A DNA stretch of 64,000 bases from an uncultured Sphaerochaeta sp. (GTDB taxonomy: Bacteria; Spirochaetota; Spirochaetia; Sphaerochaetales; Sphaerochaetaceae). The notes under the pieces were generated by a model. That model saw only the letters and a program-made list of their open reading frames with translations, was not told the DNA's origin and did no database searches. Positions 50,267-58,275 of this stretch are shown here, in pieces; within the stretch, counting starts at the first letter, position 1, and each line of letters opens with the position of its first letter. The stretch is taken from positions 2,751,757-2,815,756 of the forward strand of contig NZ_OY763408.1 in assembly GCF_963667405.1 (NCBI RefSeq), given 5' to 3'. The position numbers and the translations under genes were made by a program.

Positions 50267-51942
50267 GTGTAGGCATCATCATGCACACCGGCGACTGCAC
50301 GGCCACTGGGCTCGTTCATCTTGCGGAACGCAAGATCCCATTCCAAAGCCTTTGCCGTGGAACAGGCAACCGAGTCCTCCCGGGGAACACAGCGCGCTGC
50401 ACTCTCACTGGGGAAGTGTGAAGCAAAGAGACAGCGGTAGTAGTACTCTTCCTTGGTGGCAGGCGTATGGATCGGGAAGCGCTTGGCAGCAAGGGCAAAC
50501 TGCTCATCACTGACCAGGTTTGCCGTCATGCTCTTGAGCGTATCGATCCAGTTGTACCCAACCCCATCGCTGAACTGCTCTTTCTGCCTCCAGACGATTT
50601 CAGGGGGAAGATACTCCTTGAACGCCTCCCGCAGGATCCACTTCTCGATGCGCTTGTGCTCACCGCTGATCGGGCAGAGCTTGAGATCCGGGTTGAGGTT
50701 CATCGCCACATCCATGAAGACCTTGTCCAGGAAGGGGACGCGCCCCTCAACACCCCACGCGGCGAGTGATTTGTTCGCGCGAAGACAGTCATACAAGTGG
50801 AGCTTGCTCAGCTTGCGCACCGTCTCCTCATGAAATTCGCGGGCATCGGGAGCCTTGTGGAAGTAGAGATAGCCTCCGAAGAGCTCATCACTGCCCTCCC
50901 CACTGAGCACCATCTTGATGCCCATCGACTTGATCACCCGCCCCAGGAGATACATCGGCGTTGCCGCCCGTACCGTGGTGATATCACTGGTCTCCAGATG
51001 ATAGATGACATCGCTGAGGGCATCCAGGGCTTCCTGGATGGTAAAGTGCACCTCGTGATGGACCGTACCAAGGTACTCACTGGCAATCTTGGCTGCCTTG
51101 AGGTCCGGTGAACCTTCCAACCCGATGGCAAAGGAGTGCAGGCGCGGCCACCAGGCCGTCTCCTGGTCATCACTCTCCACCCGCTTCTGGGCGTAGCGTG
51201 CCGTCACCGCGGCAATGATGGAACTGTCCAGACCTCCGGAGAGCAATACCCCATAGGGAACATCGCTCATGAGCTGGCGCTTGACCGCAGCCTCCAAGGC
51301 TGTGCGTACTTCCTCTATGCTGCCGCCATTGTCCTTCACCACGTCGTAGCTGGTCCAGGAGCGGGAGTACCACTGCTTGGGTTGTCCATCTTGGCTGTAG
51401 TAGTACTGGCCGGGCAGAAAGAGCTCGATGGCACTGCAGACCCCTTCCAAGGCTTTCAGCTCACTGGCCACATAGTAGCGGCCCTCTGCATCCCACCCCT
51501 GATAGAGCGGGATGATGCCGATATGGTCACGGGCGATAAGGAAGGTCTCCTTGGCTCGGTCATACAAGGCAAAAGCAAAGATTCCGTTCAGCTCTTCCAG
51601 GAAATCGGGACCCTTGTCCTGATAGAGGGCGAGGATGACCTCGCAGTCACTCTGGGTCAGAAACTCATACGTGCCCTCATAGCGCTTTCGGATTTCCTTG
51701 TGGTTGTAGATCTCCCCGTTGACTGCCAGCACCAGATTACCATCTTTGCTGTACAGCGGTTGACCTCCGGACAACGGGTCGACGATGGCAAGACGCTCAT
51801 GGCAAATGATCGCCTTCTCTGATGCAAAGACACCGGACCAGTCAGGACCGCGGTGACGAATCTTTCTGGACATCGCCAACAGGGTCGAACGCTGACTCAT
51901 CGCCTTTGCTTGCATGTCAAACATCCCTACAAATCCACACAT
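50254..51942 (-). CDS. asnB: Asparagine synthase (glutamine-hydrolysing), AsnB type
   Basis: The protein has 562 residues, close to E. coli AsnB. After Met removal Cys 2 (MCGFVGMFD) is the glutaminase nucleophile; RHRGPDWSG, VNGEIYNHKEIR and RDHIGIIPLYQG complete the N-terminal domain. The synthetase PP-loop is LLSGGLDSSIIAAVTA and the later LSGEGSDELFGGYLYFHKAP binds ATP/Asp. The GGAGG ribosome binding site is 6 bases before the ATG. The gene lies 82 bases after argD with an intrinsic terminator in between, so it is reached by readthrough or by a promoter in the end of argD. Confidence 0.93.
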   Translation of the reverse strand: MCGFVGMFDMQAKAMSQRSTLLAMSRKIRHRGPDWSGVFASEKAIICHERLAIVDPLSGGQPLYSKDGNLVLAVNGEIYNHKEIRKRYEGTYEFLTQSDCEVILALYQDKGPDFLEELNGIFAFALYDRAKETFLIARDHIGIIPLYQGWDAEGRYYVASELKALEGVCSAIELFLPGQYYYSQDGQPKQWYSRSWTSYDVVKDNGGSIEEVRTALEAAVKRQLMSDVPYGVLLSGGLDSSIIAAVTARYAQKRVESDDQETAWWPRLHSFAIGLEGSPDLKAAKIASEYLGTVHHEVHFTIQEALDALSDVIYHLETSDITTVRAATPMYLLGRVIKSMGIKMVLSGEGSDELFGGYLYFHKAPDAREFHEETVRKLSKLHLYDCLRANKSLAAWGVEGRVPFLDKVFMDVAMNLNPDLKLCPISGEHKRIEKWILREAFKEYLPPEIVWRQKEQFSDGVGYNWIDTLKSMTANLVSDEQFALAAKRFPIHTPATKEEYYYRCLFASHFPSESAARCVPREDSVACSTAKALEWDLAFRKMNEPSGRAVAGVHDDAYTQKA

Positions 51943-51956
51943 GCGCTACCTCCACA

Positions 51957-52000
51957 AATAAAAAAGGCGTTCCTCACCCATCTGGGTTTGGAACACCTTT
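51957..52000 (-). terminator. Intrinsic terminator/attenuator between argD and asnB
   Basis: On the minus strand AAAGGTGTTCC pairs with GGAACGCCTTT (one mismatch), enclosing a second small stem (ACCCAGATGGGT), and ends in TTTTTT. It is 25 bases after argD and about 8 bases before the asnB ribosome binding site. No promoter was recognised after it. Confidence 0.8.
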
Positions 52001-52024
52001 GTTCTTGGGAGGATGGTATCTGCT

Positions 52025-53221
52025 TCAGAGCAAAGATGCAAGAGCCTTCTTCACGATTCCCAACGCCAGGTCGATATCCTGCTTCTGCACCACCAAGGGA
52101 GGGACGAAGCGAAGCACGTCATACCCGGCACTGGCTACCAGCAAGCCTTGCGCAAAGCAAGCATCCACCACCGTGCGTGGACTGACCGTCAGGACCAACC
52201 CGTTGATAAGGCCCATCCCCCTCACGGAAGTACAGAGGGTGGGATAGCTCACCACCAATGTTTCAAGCTCATTGCGCAAGTAGGCTCCCATCTCCTCGAC
52301 ATGTGCAAGGAAGGCGGGATCTGAGAGACGACGGGTCATCTCGTTGACCCCCGCCATGGCCAAGGCATTGCCCCCGAAGGTGGATGCATGGTCTGCAGGT
52401 TCAAAAACGCGGTTTGCCTTGCCCACCGTCATCATGGCTCCGGCAGGCACCCCGCCGGCCAAGGCTTTGGCTGTGGTCAGCACATCGGGCTGAACCTCAT
52501 ACGCCTGGTAGGCAAACGGTTTTCCGCTGCGCCCCATACCGCACTGCACCTCATCATAGATGAGCAGGAGGTTGTGTTGGTCACACAAGGCGCGCAGACC
52601 TTGCAGGAACTCTTTGGTGGCAGGGACGATGCCCCCTTCCCCTTGGATCGGCTCAACAATGATGGCGCAGGTGGTCTCATCAATCATGGATCTGACACTC
52701 TCCAGGTCATTGAAGGTGGCATACGAGAAGCCTTGGGGCAGTGGATCGAAGTGCTTGTGGTATTTCTCTTGTCCTGTTGCCGTGATCGCAGCATAGGTCC
52801 TTCCATGGAAGGAATGGACCATTGAGATGATGCCGGTACGGATGGGGCTGCTCTTGTGGCCGAATTTGCGGGCAAGCTTCAGGGCAGCCTCATTGGCCTC
52901 GGCCCCACTGTTGCAGAAGAAGACCCGGTCCATCTGTGCAAGGTTGCAAAGGTTCTCGGCCGCTGTTACCGCCTCTGTATTGAAGTAGAGGTTTGAACAG
53001 TGCAGCAACCCTTGGTCCAGCACCTTCTGCAAGGCTGTGGTCAGTCCATTGTCGTGGTACCCCAGGGCATTGACGGCAATGCCACCGACAAAGTCGAGAT
53101 AGCGTTTGTCCTCCTCGTCGATGAGGTACATCCCCTCCCCGCCCTTGAAGACCACCGGTACCTGGCTGTAGGTATCCAGCAGATAGTGTTTTCCTTTCTG
53201 TATCGTCGTTTGCATACTCAT
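52025..53221 (-). CDS. argD: Acetylornithine aminotransferase
   Basis: ATG 53221 overlaps the argB stop (ATGA) and gives 398 residues. Class III aminotransferase features: FCNSGAEANEAALKLARKFG, HSFHGRTYAAITATGQ, VEPIQGEGGIVPA, LIYDEVQCGMGRSGKPFA and the PLP lysine in DVLTTAKALAGGVPAGAM. It makes N-acetylornithine from N-acetylglutamate semialdehyde with glutamate as donor. It is the last gene of argCJBD. Confidence 0.93.
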   Translation of the reverse strand: MSMQTTIQKGKHYLLDTYSQVPVVFKGGEGMYLIDEEDKRYLDFVGGIAVNALGYHDNGLTTALQKVLDQGLLHCSNLYFNTEAVTAAENLCNLAQMDRVFFCNSGAEANEAALKLARKFGHKSSPIRTGIISMVHSFHGRTYAAITATGQEKYHKHFDPLPQGFSYATFNDLESVRSMIDETTCAIIVEPIQGEGGIVPATKEFLQGLRALCDQHNLLLIYDEVQCGMGRSGKPFAYQAYEVQPDVLTTAKALAGGVPAGAMMTVGKANRVFEPADHASTFGGNALAMAGVNEMTRRLSDPAFLAHVEEMGAYLRNELETLVVSYPTLCTSVRGMGLINGLVLTVSPRTVVDACFAQGLLVASAGYDVLRFVPPLVVQKQDIDLALGIVKKALASLL

Positions 53222-54108
53222 GCCTGTTTCTCCTTGGTGACCATGGTTCCCACGCCCTTGGTGGTGAAGATTTCCAACAGGATTGCGTGCGGCACCCGTC
53301 CGTCGAGGACGTGCACGCTCTCCACTCCCTTGTCCAGACCATCCAGACAGCACTGGACCTTGGGGATCATCCCCCCCTTGATCGTCCCATCGGCAATATA
53401 CCCAAGGGCTTCCTGTTCGCTGAGCGTCCTGAGGATGGTGGACGGATCGTCCTTGTCCTTGAGAATCCCCTCCACATCGGTGAGGAAAATCAGCTTCTGG
53501 GCTGAAAGCGAGCCGGCAACCGCGCTCGCTGCGTAGTCTGCGTTGATATTGTAGGTATTGCCCGCTGCATCAACCCCGACCGGGGAGACAACCGGAACAA
53601 AGTTGTTGGCAAGCAGCGTTTCCAGCAACGTGGTATCCACATGGTCGATCTGTCCGACAAAGCCAAGATCCCTGCCTTTCTCATCCAGTTTCCTGGAACA
53701 GAGCAGGCTTCTTCCGTCCTTGCCGCTGATACCCACCGAGCTGATGCCTACCATCTGGAGCTCATCGACCAAAGCCTTTCCGATGGAGCCCGAGAGCACC
53801 ATCTCTGCCACCTTGGCAGTCTCCTCATCAGTGACACGAAGTCCATCCAGAAACTGGCTCTGCTTGCCCAGCCGCTCCAGCAAGCTGGTGATCTCCTTGC
53901 CGCCACCGTGCACAACCACCGGCTTGAGGCCGATGTACTTGAGCATGGCGATGTCCTGGATGACCGAACGCTTGAGCTTCTCATCCACCATTGCCGAACC
54001 ACCGTACTTCACGACCACCGTGCTGCCGGCAAACCTCCTGATGTAGGGGATTGCCTCGATGAGCACCTCAGCCTTCAGAATCTCCGTTTCCATCCTATGG
54101 TTGTTCAA
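53218..54108 (-). CDS. argB: Acetylglutamate kinase
   Basis: The protein has 296 residues from TTG 54108, which overlaps the argJ TGA (TTGA); ATG 54093 is an alternative with a poor spacing. Motifs: VVVKYGGSAMVDEKLK, VVVHGGGKEITSLLERLGK, SVGISGKDG, NINADYAASAVAGSL and TDVEGILKDKDD. It phosphorylates N-acetylglutamate. A full N-terminal helix (LIEAIPYIRRFAG) is present, as in arginine-inhibited forms, so feedback inhibition by arginine is possible. Confidence 0.93.
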   Translation of the reverse strand: MNNHRMETEILKAEVLIEAIPYIRRFAGSTVVVKYGGSAMVDEKLKRSVIQDIAMLKYIGLKPVVVHGGGKEITSLLERLGKQSQFLDGLRVTDEETAKVAEMVLSGSIGKALVDELQMVGISSVGISGKDGRSLLCSRKLDEKGRDLGFVGQIDHVDTTLLETLLANNFVPVVSPVGVDAAGNTYNINADYAASAVAGSLSAQKLIFLTDVEGILKDKDDPSTILRTLSEQEALGYIADGTIKGGMIPKVQCCLDGLDKGVESVHVLDGRVPHAILLEIFTTKGVGTMVTKEKQA

Positions 54109-55325
54109 CTTCTGTAATCTCCATTGATCCTGACATACTCGTAGGAGAGGTCACAACCCCAGGCTGTCCCCTCCCCATTCCCATCGGAAAGCTGTGCCAG
54201 CGTGACGATCTCCTTCTCCAGGAGAATGCTCTTTGCCTGATGCTCATCGAAGGGAAGCGGAGTTCCGCCCTTCACCACCTGGATCATTCCCTTCGCAGAG
54301 GAAAAGAAGAGATCGAGACCGGAAGGATCGAAAGCTGCACCACTGTAGCCCATGGCACAGAGGATCCTACCCCAGTTGGCATCGCTGCCGAAAAAGGCAG
54401 TCTTGACCAGATTGCTGGTGATGACCGAGCGTGCCAGGGTTTGGGCGGTTGCTTTGTCCTTCGCGCCTTTGACCTGAACCTCCAGGAACTTCCCAGCCCC
54501 TTCCCCATCACGCACGATGGCCTTGGCAAGGGCTGTATGCACTTCGGTGAAAGCCTCGCAAAAGGCTTCCCACTCAGGGTGGCTGGGAGAGAGGGGGGAA
54601 GTACCGCTCATCCCATTGGCCAGCACCAGGACCGTATCGTTGGTGGAGGTATCGCCATCGACACTGATCATGTTGTAGCTGTCCTGGATCGAGGATCCGA
54701 GCAATGTTTGCAGCACATCCTTGGAGATGGCGGCATCGGTGGTGATGAAACTGAGCATGGTGGCCATGTTCGGATGGATCATTCCCGAGCCCTTGGCCAT
54801 GCCGCCGATATGCACGCTCTTTCCTTCAATGGTCAGCTCGAGCGCCACTTCCTTGGTGAATGTGTCGGTGGTGCAGATGGCCAGTGCAGCCTCCAAGGCA
54901 GCCTCACGCGTGGAAGAGAGCACAGAAGCACAACTCTTGATGCCTGCCTCAATCCTGTCCATCGGAAGCGGGACACCAATGACCCCGGTCGAGCAGACAA
55001 GGACTTCCTCCTCAGTGCACCCCAACTCTTTGGCAGCAAGGGCTGCCATGGTCTGGGTATCCTGCTCACCCTGCAAGGCGGTACAGGCATTGGCATTGCC
55101 GCTGTTGACCACCAACGCCTTCACGAACGTTGAGGAAGCCACCAGCTTCTGGTCCCAGAGCACCGGGGCCGCCTTGACCAGGTTGGTGGTGAAGCTGCCT
55201 GCAAACGTACAGGGGCTCTCACTCACGACCAAGGCCAAATCCTTCTTGCGCTTCTTGATGCCACAGGCAACCCCGTTGGCTGAAAACCCGATGCTGGCGG
55301 TTACTCCGCCGTCAATCATCTGCAT
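54105..55325 (-). CDS. argJ: Bifunctional glutamate N-acetyltransferase/ornithine acetyltransferase
   Basis: The protein has 406 residues. The self-cleavage site is within AKGSGMIHPNMATMLSFITT, between Ala and Thr, the Thr becoming the catalytic N-terminus of the beta chain. Other conserved stretches are VVNSGNANACTALQGEQDT, VCSTGVIGVPLP, DGDTSTNDTVL and FGSDANWGRILCAMGYSG. It recycles the acetyl group from acetylornithine to glutamate. It sits 9 bases after argC. The presence of argJ makes a separate argA or argE unnecessary. Confidence 0.95.
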   Translation of the reverse strand: MQMIDGGVTASIGFSANGVACGIKKRKKDLALVVSESPCTFAGSFTTNLVKAAPVLWDQKLVASSTFVKALVVNSGNANACTALQGEQDTQTMAALAAKELGCTEEEVLVCSTGVIGVPLPMDRIEAGIKSCASVLSSTREAALEAALAICTTDTFTKEVALELTIEGKSVHIGGMAKGSGMIHPNMATMLSFITTDAAISKDVLQTLLGSSIQDSYNMISVDGDTSTNDTVLVLANGMSGTSPLSPSHPEWEAFCEAFTEVHTALAKAIVRDGEGAGKFLEVQVKGAKDKATAQTLARSVITSNLVKTAFFGSDANWGRILCAMGYSGAAFDPSGLDLFFSSAKGMIQVVKGGTPLPFDEHQAKSILLEKEIVTLAQLSDGNGEGTAWGCDLSYEYVRINGDYRS

Positions 55326-55334
55326 ATACTCCTC

Positions 55335-56375
55335 CTAGAGGGGACAGGCAACCGTGGTGGGAAGACCTGTGGTCTCGCCGAGGTTGCACCGAATATTCAT
55401 GTTCTGTACTGCCTGACCGGCAGCACCCTTGATCAGGTTGTCGATTGCCCCGATGGCAATCACCCGATTCGTACGCTTGTCCACCTTCCATCCTATGGCA
55501 CAGGTATTGGTATTTCGCACGAATCGTGTCTCAGGCAGTGTTGTACCGAGCAGGCGGACAAAATGCTCATCTGCATAGAAGTCTTGGTATGCTTTGGAAA
55601 TATCCTCTTCACCAACTCCTTCCTTCAGGTTCGCATAGCAGGTGGCAAGGATGCCCCGGTTCATGGGAACCAGGTGGGGGGTGAACTGCACCACCAGCGG
55701 AGCCTGGTTGAGCAGACCCAGCTCCTGCTCGATCTCCGGGGTATGACGATGGTTGGTCACCCCATAGGCCTTGTAGGACTCATTGCACTCGCAAAAGAGC
55801 GAGTCGATCTTCTCGCTTCTGCCTGCCCCGGTCACTCCGCTGGCAGCATCGATGATCAGGCTGGTCGCATCGACGAGCTTGTGTGCAACCAAGGGAGCTA
55901 GGGTAAGAATGCTTGCTGTGGTATAGCAGCCTGGGTTGGCTATGAGGTTTGCCTTGGCAATCTGCTCGCGCTTGAGCTCACAGAGACCGTACACGGCCTG
56001 GTCCAAAAGATCCTTGCTGAGATGGGTGGTCTTGTACCAGCTTTCGTACACCGATGCATCGCTGAGGCGGTAATCGGCACCAAGGTCGATGATGATGCAA
56101 CGCTCAAGGATGACAGGGGTAACCAACTTGCTTGCCAAAGCATGAGGAAGGGCAAGAAAGAGAACCGAACAACGCTTGCTCGCTTCTTCGATATCCTCTT
56201 CCTCAAGCGTCAGGTCACAACTGGAGAAGAGCGAGGGATAGATATCAGAGAAGCGCTTTCCCGCATAGGAGTGGGAAGCGAGAAAGGTGATTTCAACCAG
56301 TGGGTGATTTGCAAGAAGAGCGACAAGCTGCGACCCTGCATAGCCTGTGGCCCCGATGACTCCTACGTGTATCAT
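55335..56375 (-). CDS. argC: N-acetyl-gamma-glutamyl-phosphate reductase
   Basis: ATG 56375 has AGGAG 6 bases upstream and gives 346 residues. The NADP Rossmann motif is VGVIGATGYAGSQLVALLAN. The catalytic Cys is in LIANPGCYTTASILTLAPLV and the active-site His in TPHLVPMNRGILAT. It reduces acetylglutamyl phosphate to the semialdehyde. It is first in argCJBD; a promoter with a palindrome over the -10 box precedes it. Confidence 0.95.
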   Translation of the reverse strand: MIHVGVIGATGYAGSQLVALLANHPLVEITFLASHSYAGKRFSDIYPSLFSSCDLTLEEEDIEEASKRCSVLFLALPHALASKLVTPVILERCIIIDLGADYRLSDASVYESWYKTTHLSKDLLDQAVYGLCELKREQIAKANLIANPGCYTTASILTLAPLVAHKLVDATSLIIDAASGVTGAGRSEKIDSLFCECNESYKAYGVTNHRHTPEIEQELGLLNQAPLVVQFTPHLVPMNRGILATCYANLKEGVGEEDISKAYQDFYADEHFVRLLGTTLPETRFVRNTNTCAIGWKVDKRTNRVIAIGAIDNLIKGAAGQAVQNMNIRCNLGETTGLPTTVACPL

Positions 56376-56390
56376 ACCATTCTCCTTTTC

Positions 56391-56430
56391 AATTGTGGTA
56401 TAATTATACAATAATTGTGGGCCTTGACCA
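56391..56430 (-). promoter_or_regulatory. argC promoter with palindromic candidate ArgR site
   Basis: On the minus strand TGGTCA (56425-56430) and TATAAT (56403-56408) are 16 bases apart. The perfect palindrome GTATAATTATAC (56398-56409) covers the -10 box and is flanked by two direct copies of AATTGTGG (56391-56398 and 56413-56420). AT-rich dyads of this kind are usual for ArgR boxes; no argR gene is in the window. Confidence 0.5.
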
Positions 56431-56468
56431 GTATCTATGCATATTTTTTCGTAAATTTTGTATAAATA

Positions 56469-57158
56469 TTAATTAAACCAGTGAACCATCTCCTCAGAAA
56501 AGACCAATCCAAGCTTTTTCTGGAGCCTCAAACTGGCCTCATTGGTGTGCACAACGTGACAATACGGGATGAGGGATGCATCAAGAAGACGGTTGATATA
56601 CGCTTTCTCAAGCTCACTTCCCAGACTTCTTCGACGGAACGCAGGAAGGATTTCCAGCATTCCCATCGCTCCCTCGCTGTGACGGCCCATAAAGCCAGCC
56701 AGCTGTCCGCCCACTTCGGCCCCGATCATGACACCCTTTGCCAGACGCTCACGGATATACGGCTCATCAGCAAGATGATGGTAGTTTGCAAGCACAATCT
56801 CCAGGTCTCCCATGACCAGGGGACGGATGACCACCTCGTCATTCAAGGCAAAACGTTCTGTTCCCGGATATACGGCCTGGATGCACGAGAGGGAGCGCTT
56901 CATCCCCTGTTCGAGCAGGTAGCCCACCAATTTCCCGTCATGCACCGCTATGGGCGAGGGCAAACCCACCAGCTCGTTTGCAAAGCGAAGATATGCCTCG
57001 TCGTTGAAGAGAGCCACCATGGATGTGGCGTCGGATACCGAAACGAGCACCCCATCCTCATCTGCGATCAGGACCTTGGCTGTCTTTTCTTCGATACTTA
57101 CCAGAAAATTGGCATAGGTGATTTCACCTTTCTCACACAGCAATGCTTCAATGTTCAT
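56469..57158 (-). CDS. GNAT-domain protein with N-terminal extra domain
   Basis: ATG 57158 gives 229 residues beginning MNIEALLCEKGEITYANFLV. The first 100 residues are a degenerate domain of unknown kind; the GNAT domain follows, with acetyl-CoA-binding region MGMLEILPAFRRRSLGSELE and HTNEASLRLQKKLGLVFSEE. The usual R-x-x-G-x-G loop is slightly changed to RRRSLGSE. No strong ribosome binding site was seen. It lies 31 bases after the membrane protein gene in a probable three-gene operon. The substrate is unknown. Confidence 0.75.
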   Translation of the reverse strand: MNIEALLCEKGEITYANFLVSIEEKTAKVLIADEDGVLVSVSDATSMVALFNDEAYLRFANELVGLPSPIAVHDGKLVGYLLEQGMKRSLSCIQAVYPGTERFALNDEVVIRPLVMGDLEIVLANYHHLADEPYIRERLAKGVMIGAEVGGQLAGFMGRHSEGAMGMLEILPAFRRRSLGSELEKAYINRLLDASLIPYCHVVHTNEASLRLQKKLGLVFSEEMVHWFN

Positions 57159-57189
57159 AGGAAAAGTGTACCCAATTGCGGGAAGTCTG

Positions 57190-57561
57190 TCAGTGCAGAA
57201 AGCGGTATGCAACGACCAAAAGAGCGAGTAATGTAAGGTTATAGAGGATAATCAACACGATGGCGAGGGCATACGGCGGATTGTGCAACGTCATGAGCAG
57301 AATGAGCAGAAGCAACGCCAGCAAACCAAGCGAAGTGGCAAGAAAACCCTGGCGACGCCCCTGCAGGAAGGCTCCCACCATCAGCAGCAGCGCAGAGATG
57401 AGGGCAAACCAACCAAGCTCAGCGGTAAGCAGATAATCGAAACGGAACTCACCTGTGCGTATCAGAAAAAGGAACGAGAAAAGTGGCGGCAAGGCGACCA
57501 ATATCAGCAAAAACACCGCTGCAAACACCAGACATATCCGGCTAAGAGTTGTTCTGGTCAA
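57190..57561 (-). CDS. Small four-helix membrane protein, unknown function
   Basis: The protein has 123 residues and four predicted membrane helices: LVFAAVFLLILVALPPLFSF, then LGWFALISALLLMVGAFL, LGLLALLLLILLMT and AIVLIILYNLTLLALLVVAY. A basic loop (QGRRQGF) separates helices 2 and 3. No family is recognised. Its ATG overlaps the stop of the cytidylate-kinase-like gene by 4 bases. Confidence 0.6.
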   Translation of the reverse strand: MTRTTLSRICLVFAAVFLLILVALPPLFSFLFLIRTGEFRFDYLLTAELGWFALISALLLMVGAFLQGRRQGFLATSLGLLALLLLILLMTLHNPPYALAIVLIILYNLTLLALLVVAYRFLH

Positions 57562-58211
57562 GACTCCTCCGCTCCCAACAGATTCTTCACCAGTTTCAAC
57601 AATATGTCATCGACCTCCAGATCAGCCCGTATGCGCTTTGCATCCATACGAGGATGTTTCATCAGCTGCTGATAGGCGTCTGCCACCCACAAGGTTGCTG
57701 TGTCCGGGGGAACAATGCCGGTGTCGATGACCAGATCGAAGAGCGATGCATCATTCTGGTTGTACTGCAGATCAGACTGTACAAAGGATGTCCTGACCAA
57801 CTCGCGTTCGAAAAGAGCCCGCTTTGCAACTTCATCGGTGCCACCATACTCTTTCTGCTTCCGCTCGATGCGTACCTCAAGCGGAGCCTTGATGCGCACA
57901 TTGAGAATGTCCGTATACCCTTGGAAAAGACCGAAGCCTCCCCTTCCAAGCAAGACAACATTGCCAACTTTCGCAAAGGCTCTCATGACGGTCAGAAGAA
58001 AATCCACCGTATGATAGCGGCTTTGGTCAAAGCGTTCCCAAAAGCTGGGTTTTGCGTCATAGACCTCTTCGAAGGCACTGAAGCCGTAGGCATGCATGAC
58101 CTTCTCAATGTCCTCCTTGTCCACAAAGGACAAGCCCAATTGTTCGGCGACATGTTTGGCGATGAGGGTCCCCTCACTGCCTATCTGACGGGAAATGGTA
58201 ATGACTCCCAT
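57558..58211 (-). CDS. Cytidylate-kinase-like family protein
   Basis: ATG 58211 has AGGAG 6 bases upstream and gives 217 residues. It fits the cytidylate_kin2 family: GVITISRQIGSEGTLIAKHV (P-loop variant, lacking the classical GKS/T), LGLSFVDKEDIEKVMHA, VVLLGRGGFGLFQGYTDILN and LFDLVIDTGIVPPDTA. The family resembles cytidylate kinases but its substrates are unknown. It begins a probable operon with a small membrane protein and a GNAT-type protein. Confidence 0.82.
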   Translation of the reverse strand: MGVITISRQIGSEGTLIAKHVAEQLGLSFVDKEDIEKVMHAYGFSAFEEVYDAKPSFWERFDQSRYHTVDFLLTVMRAFAKVGNVVLLGRGGFGLFQGYTDILNVRIKAPLEVRIERKQKEYGGTDEVAKRALFERELVRTSFVQSDLQYNQNDASLFDLVIDTGIVPPDTATLWVADAYQQLMKHPRMDAKRIRADLEVDDILLKLVKNLLGAEES

Positions 58212-58275
58212 AGGCACCTCCTACTGGTATCTTTATGGTAAGTCACCACTTATCAGAAGTCAAGAAAGGGGCTTT

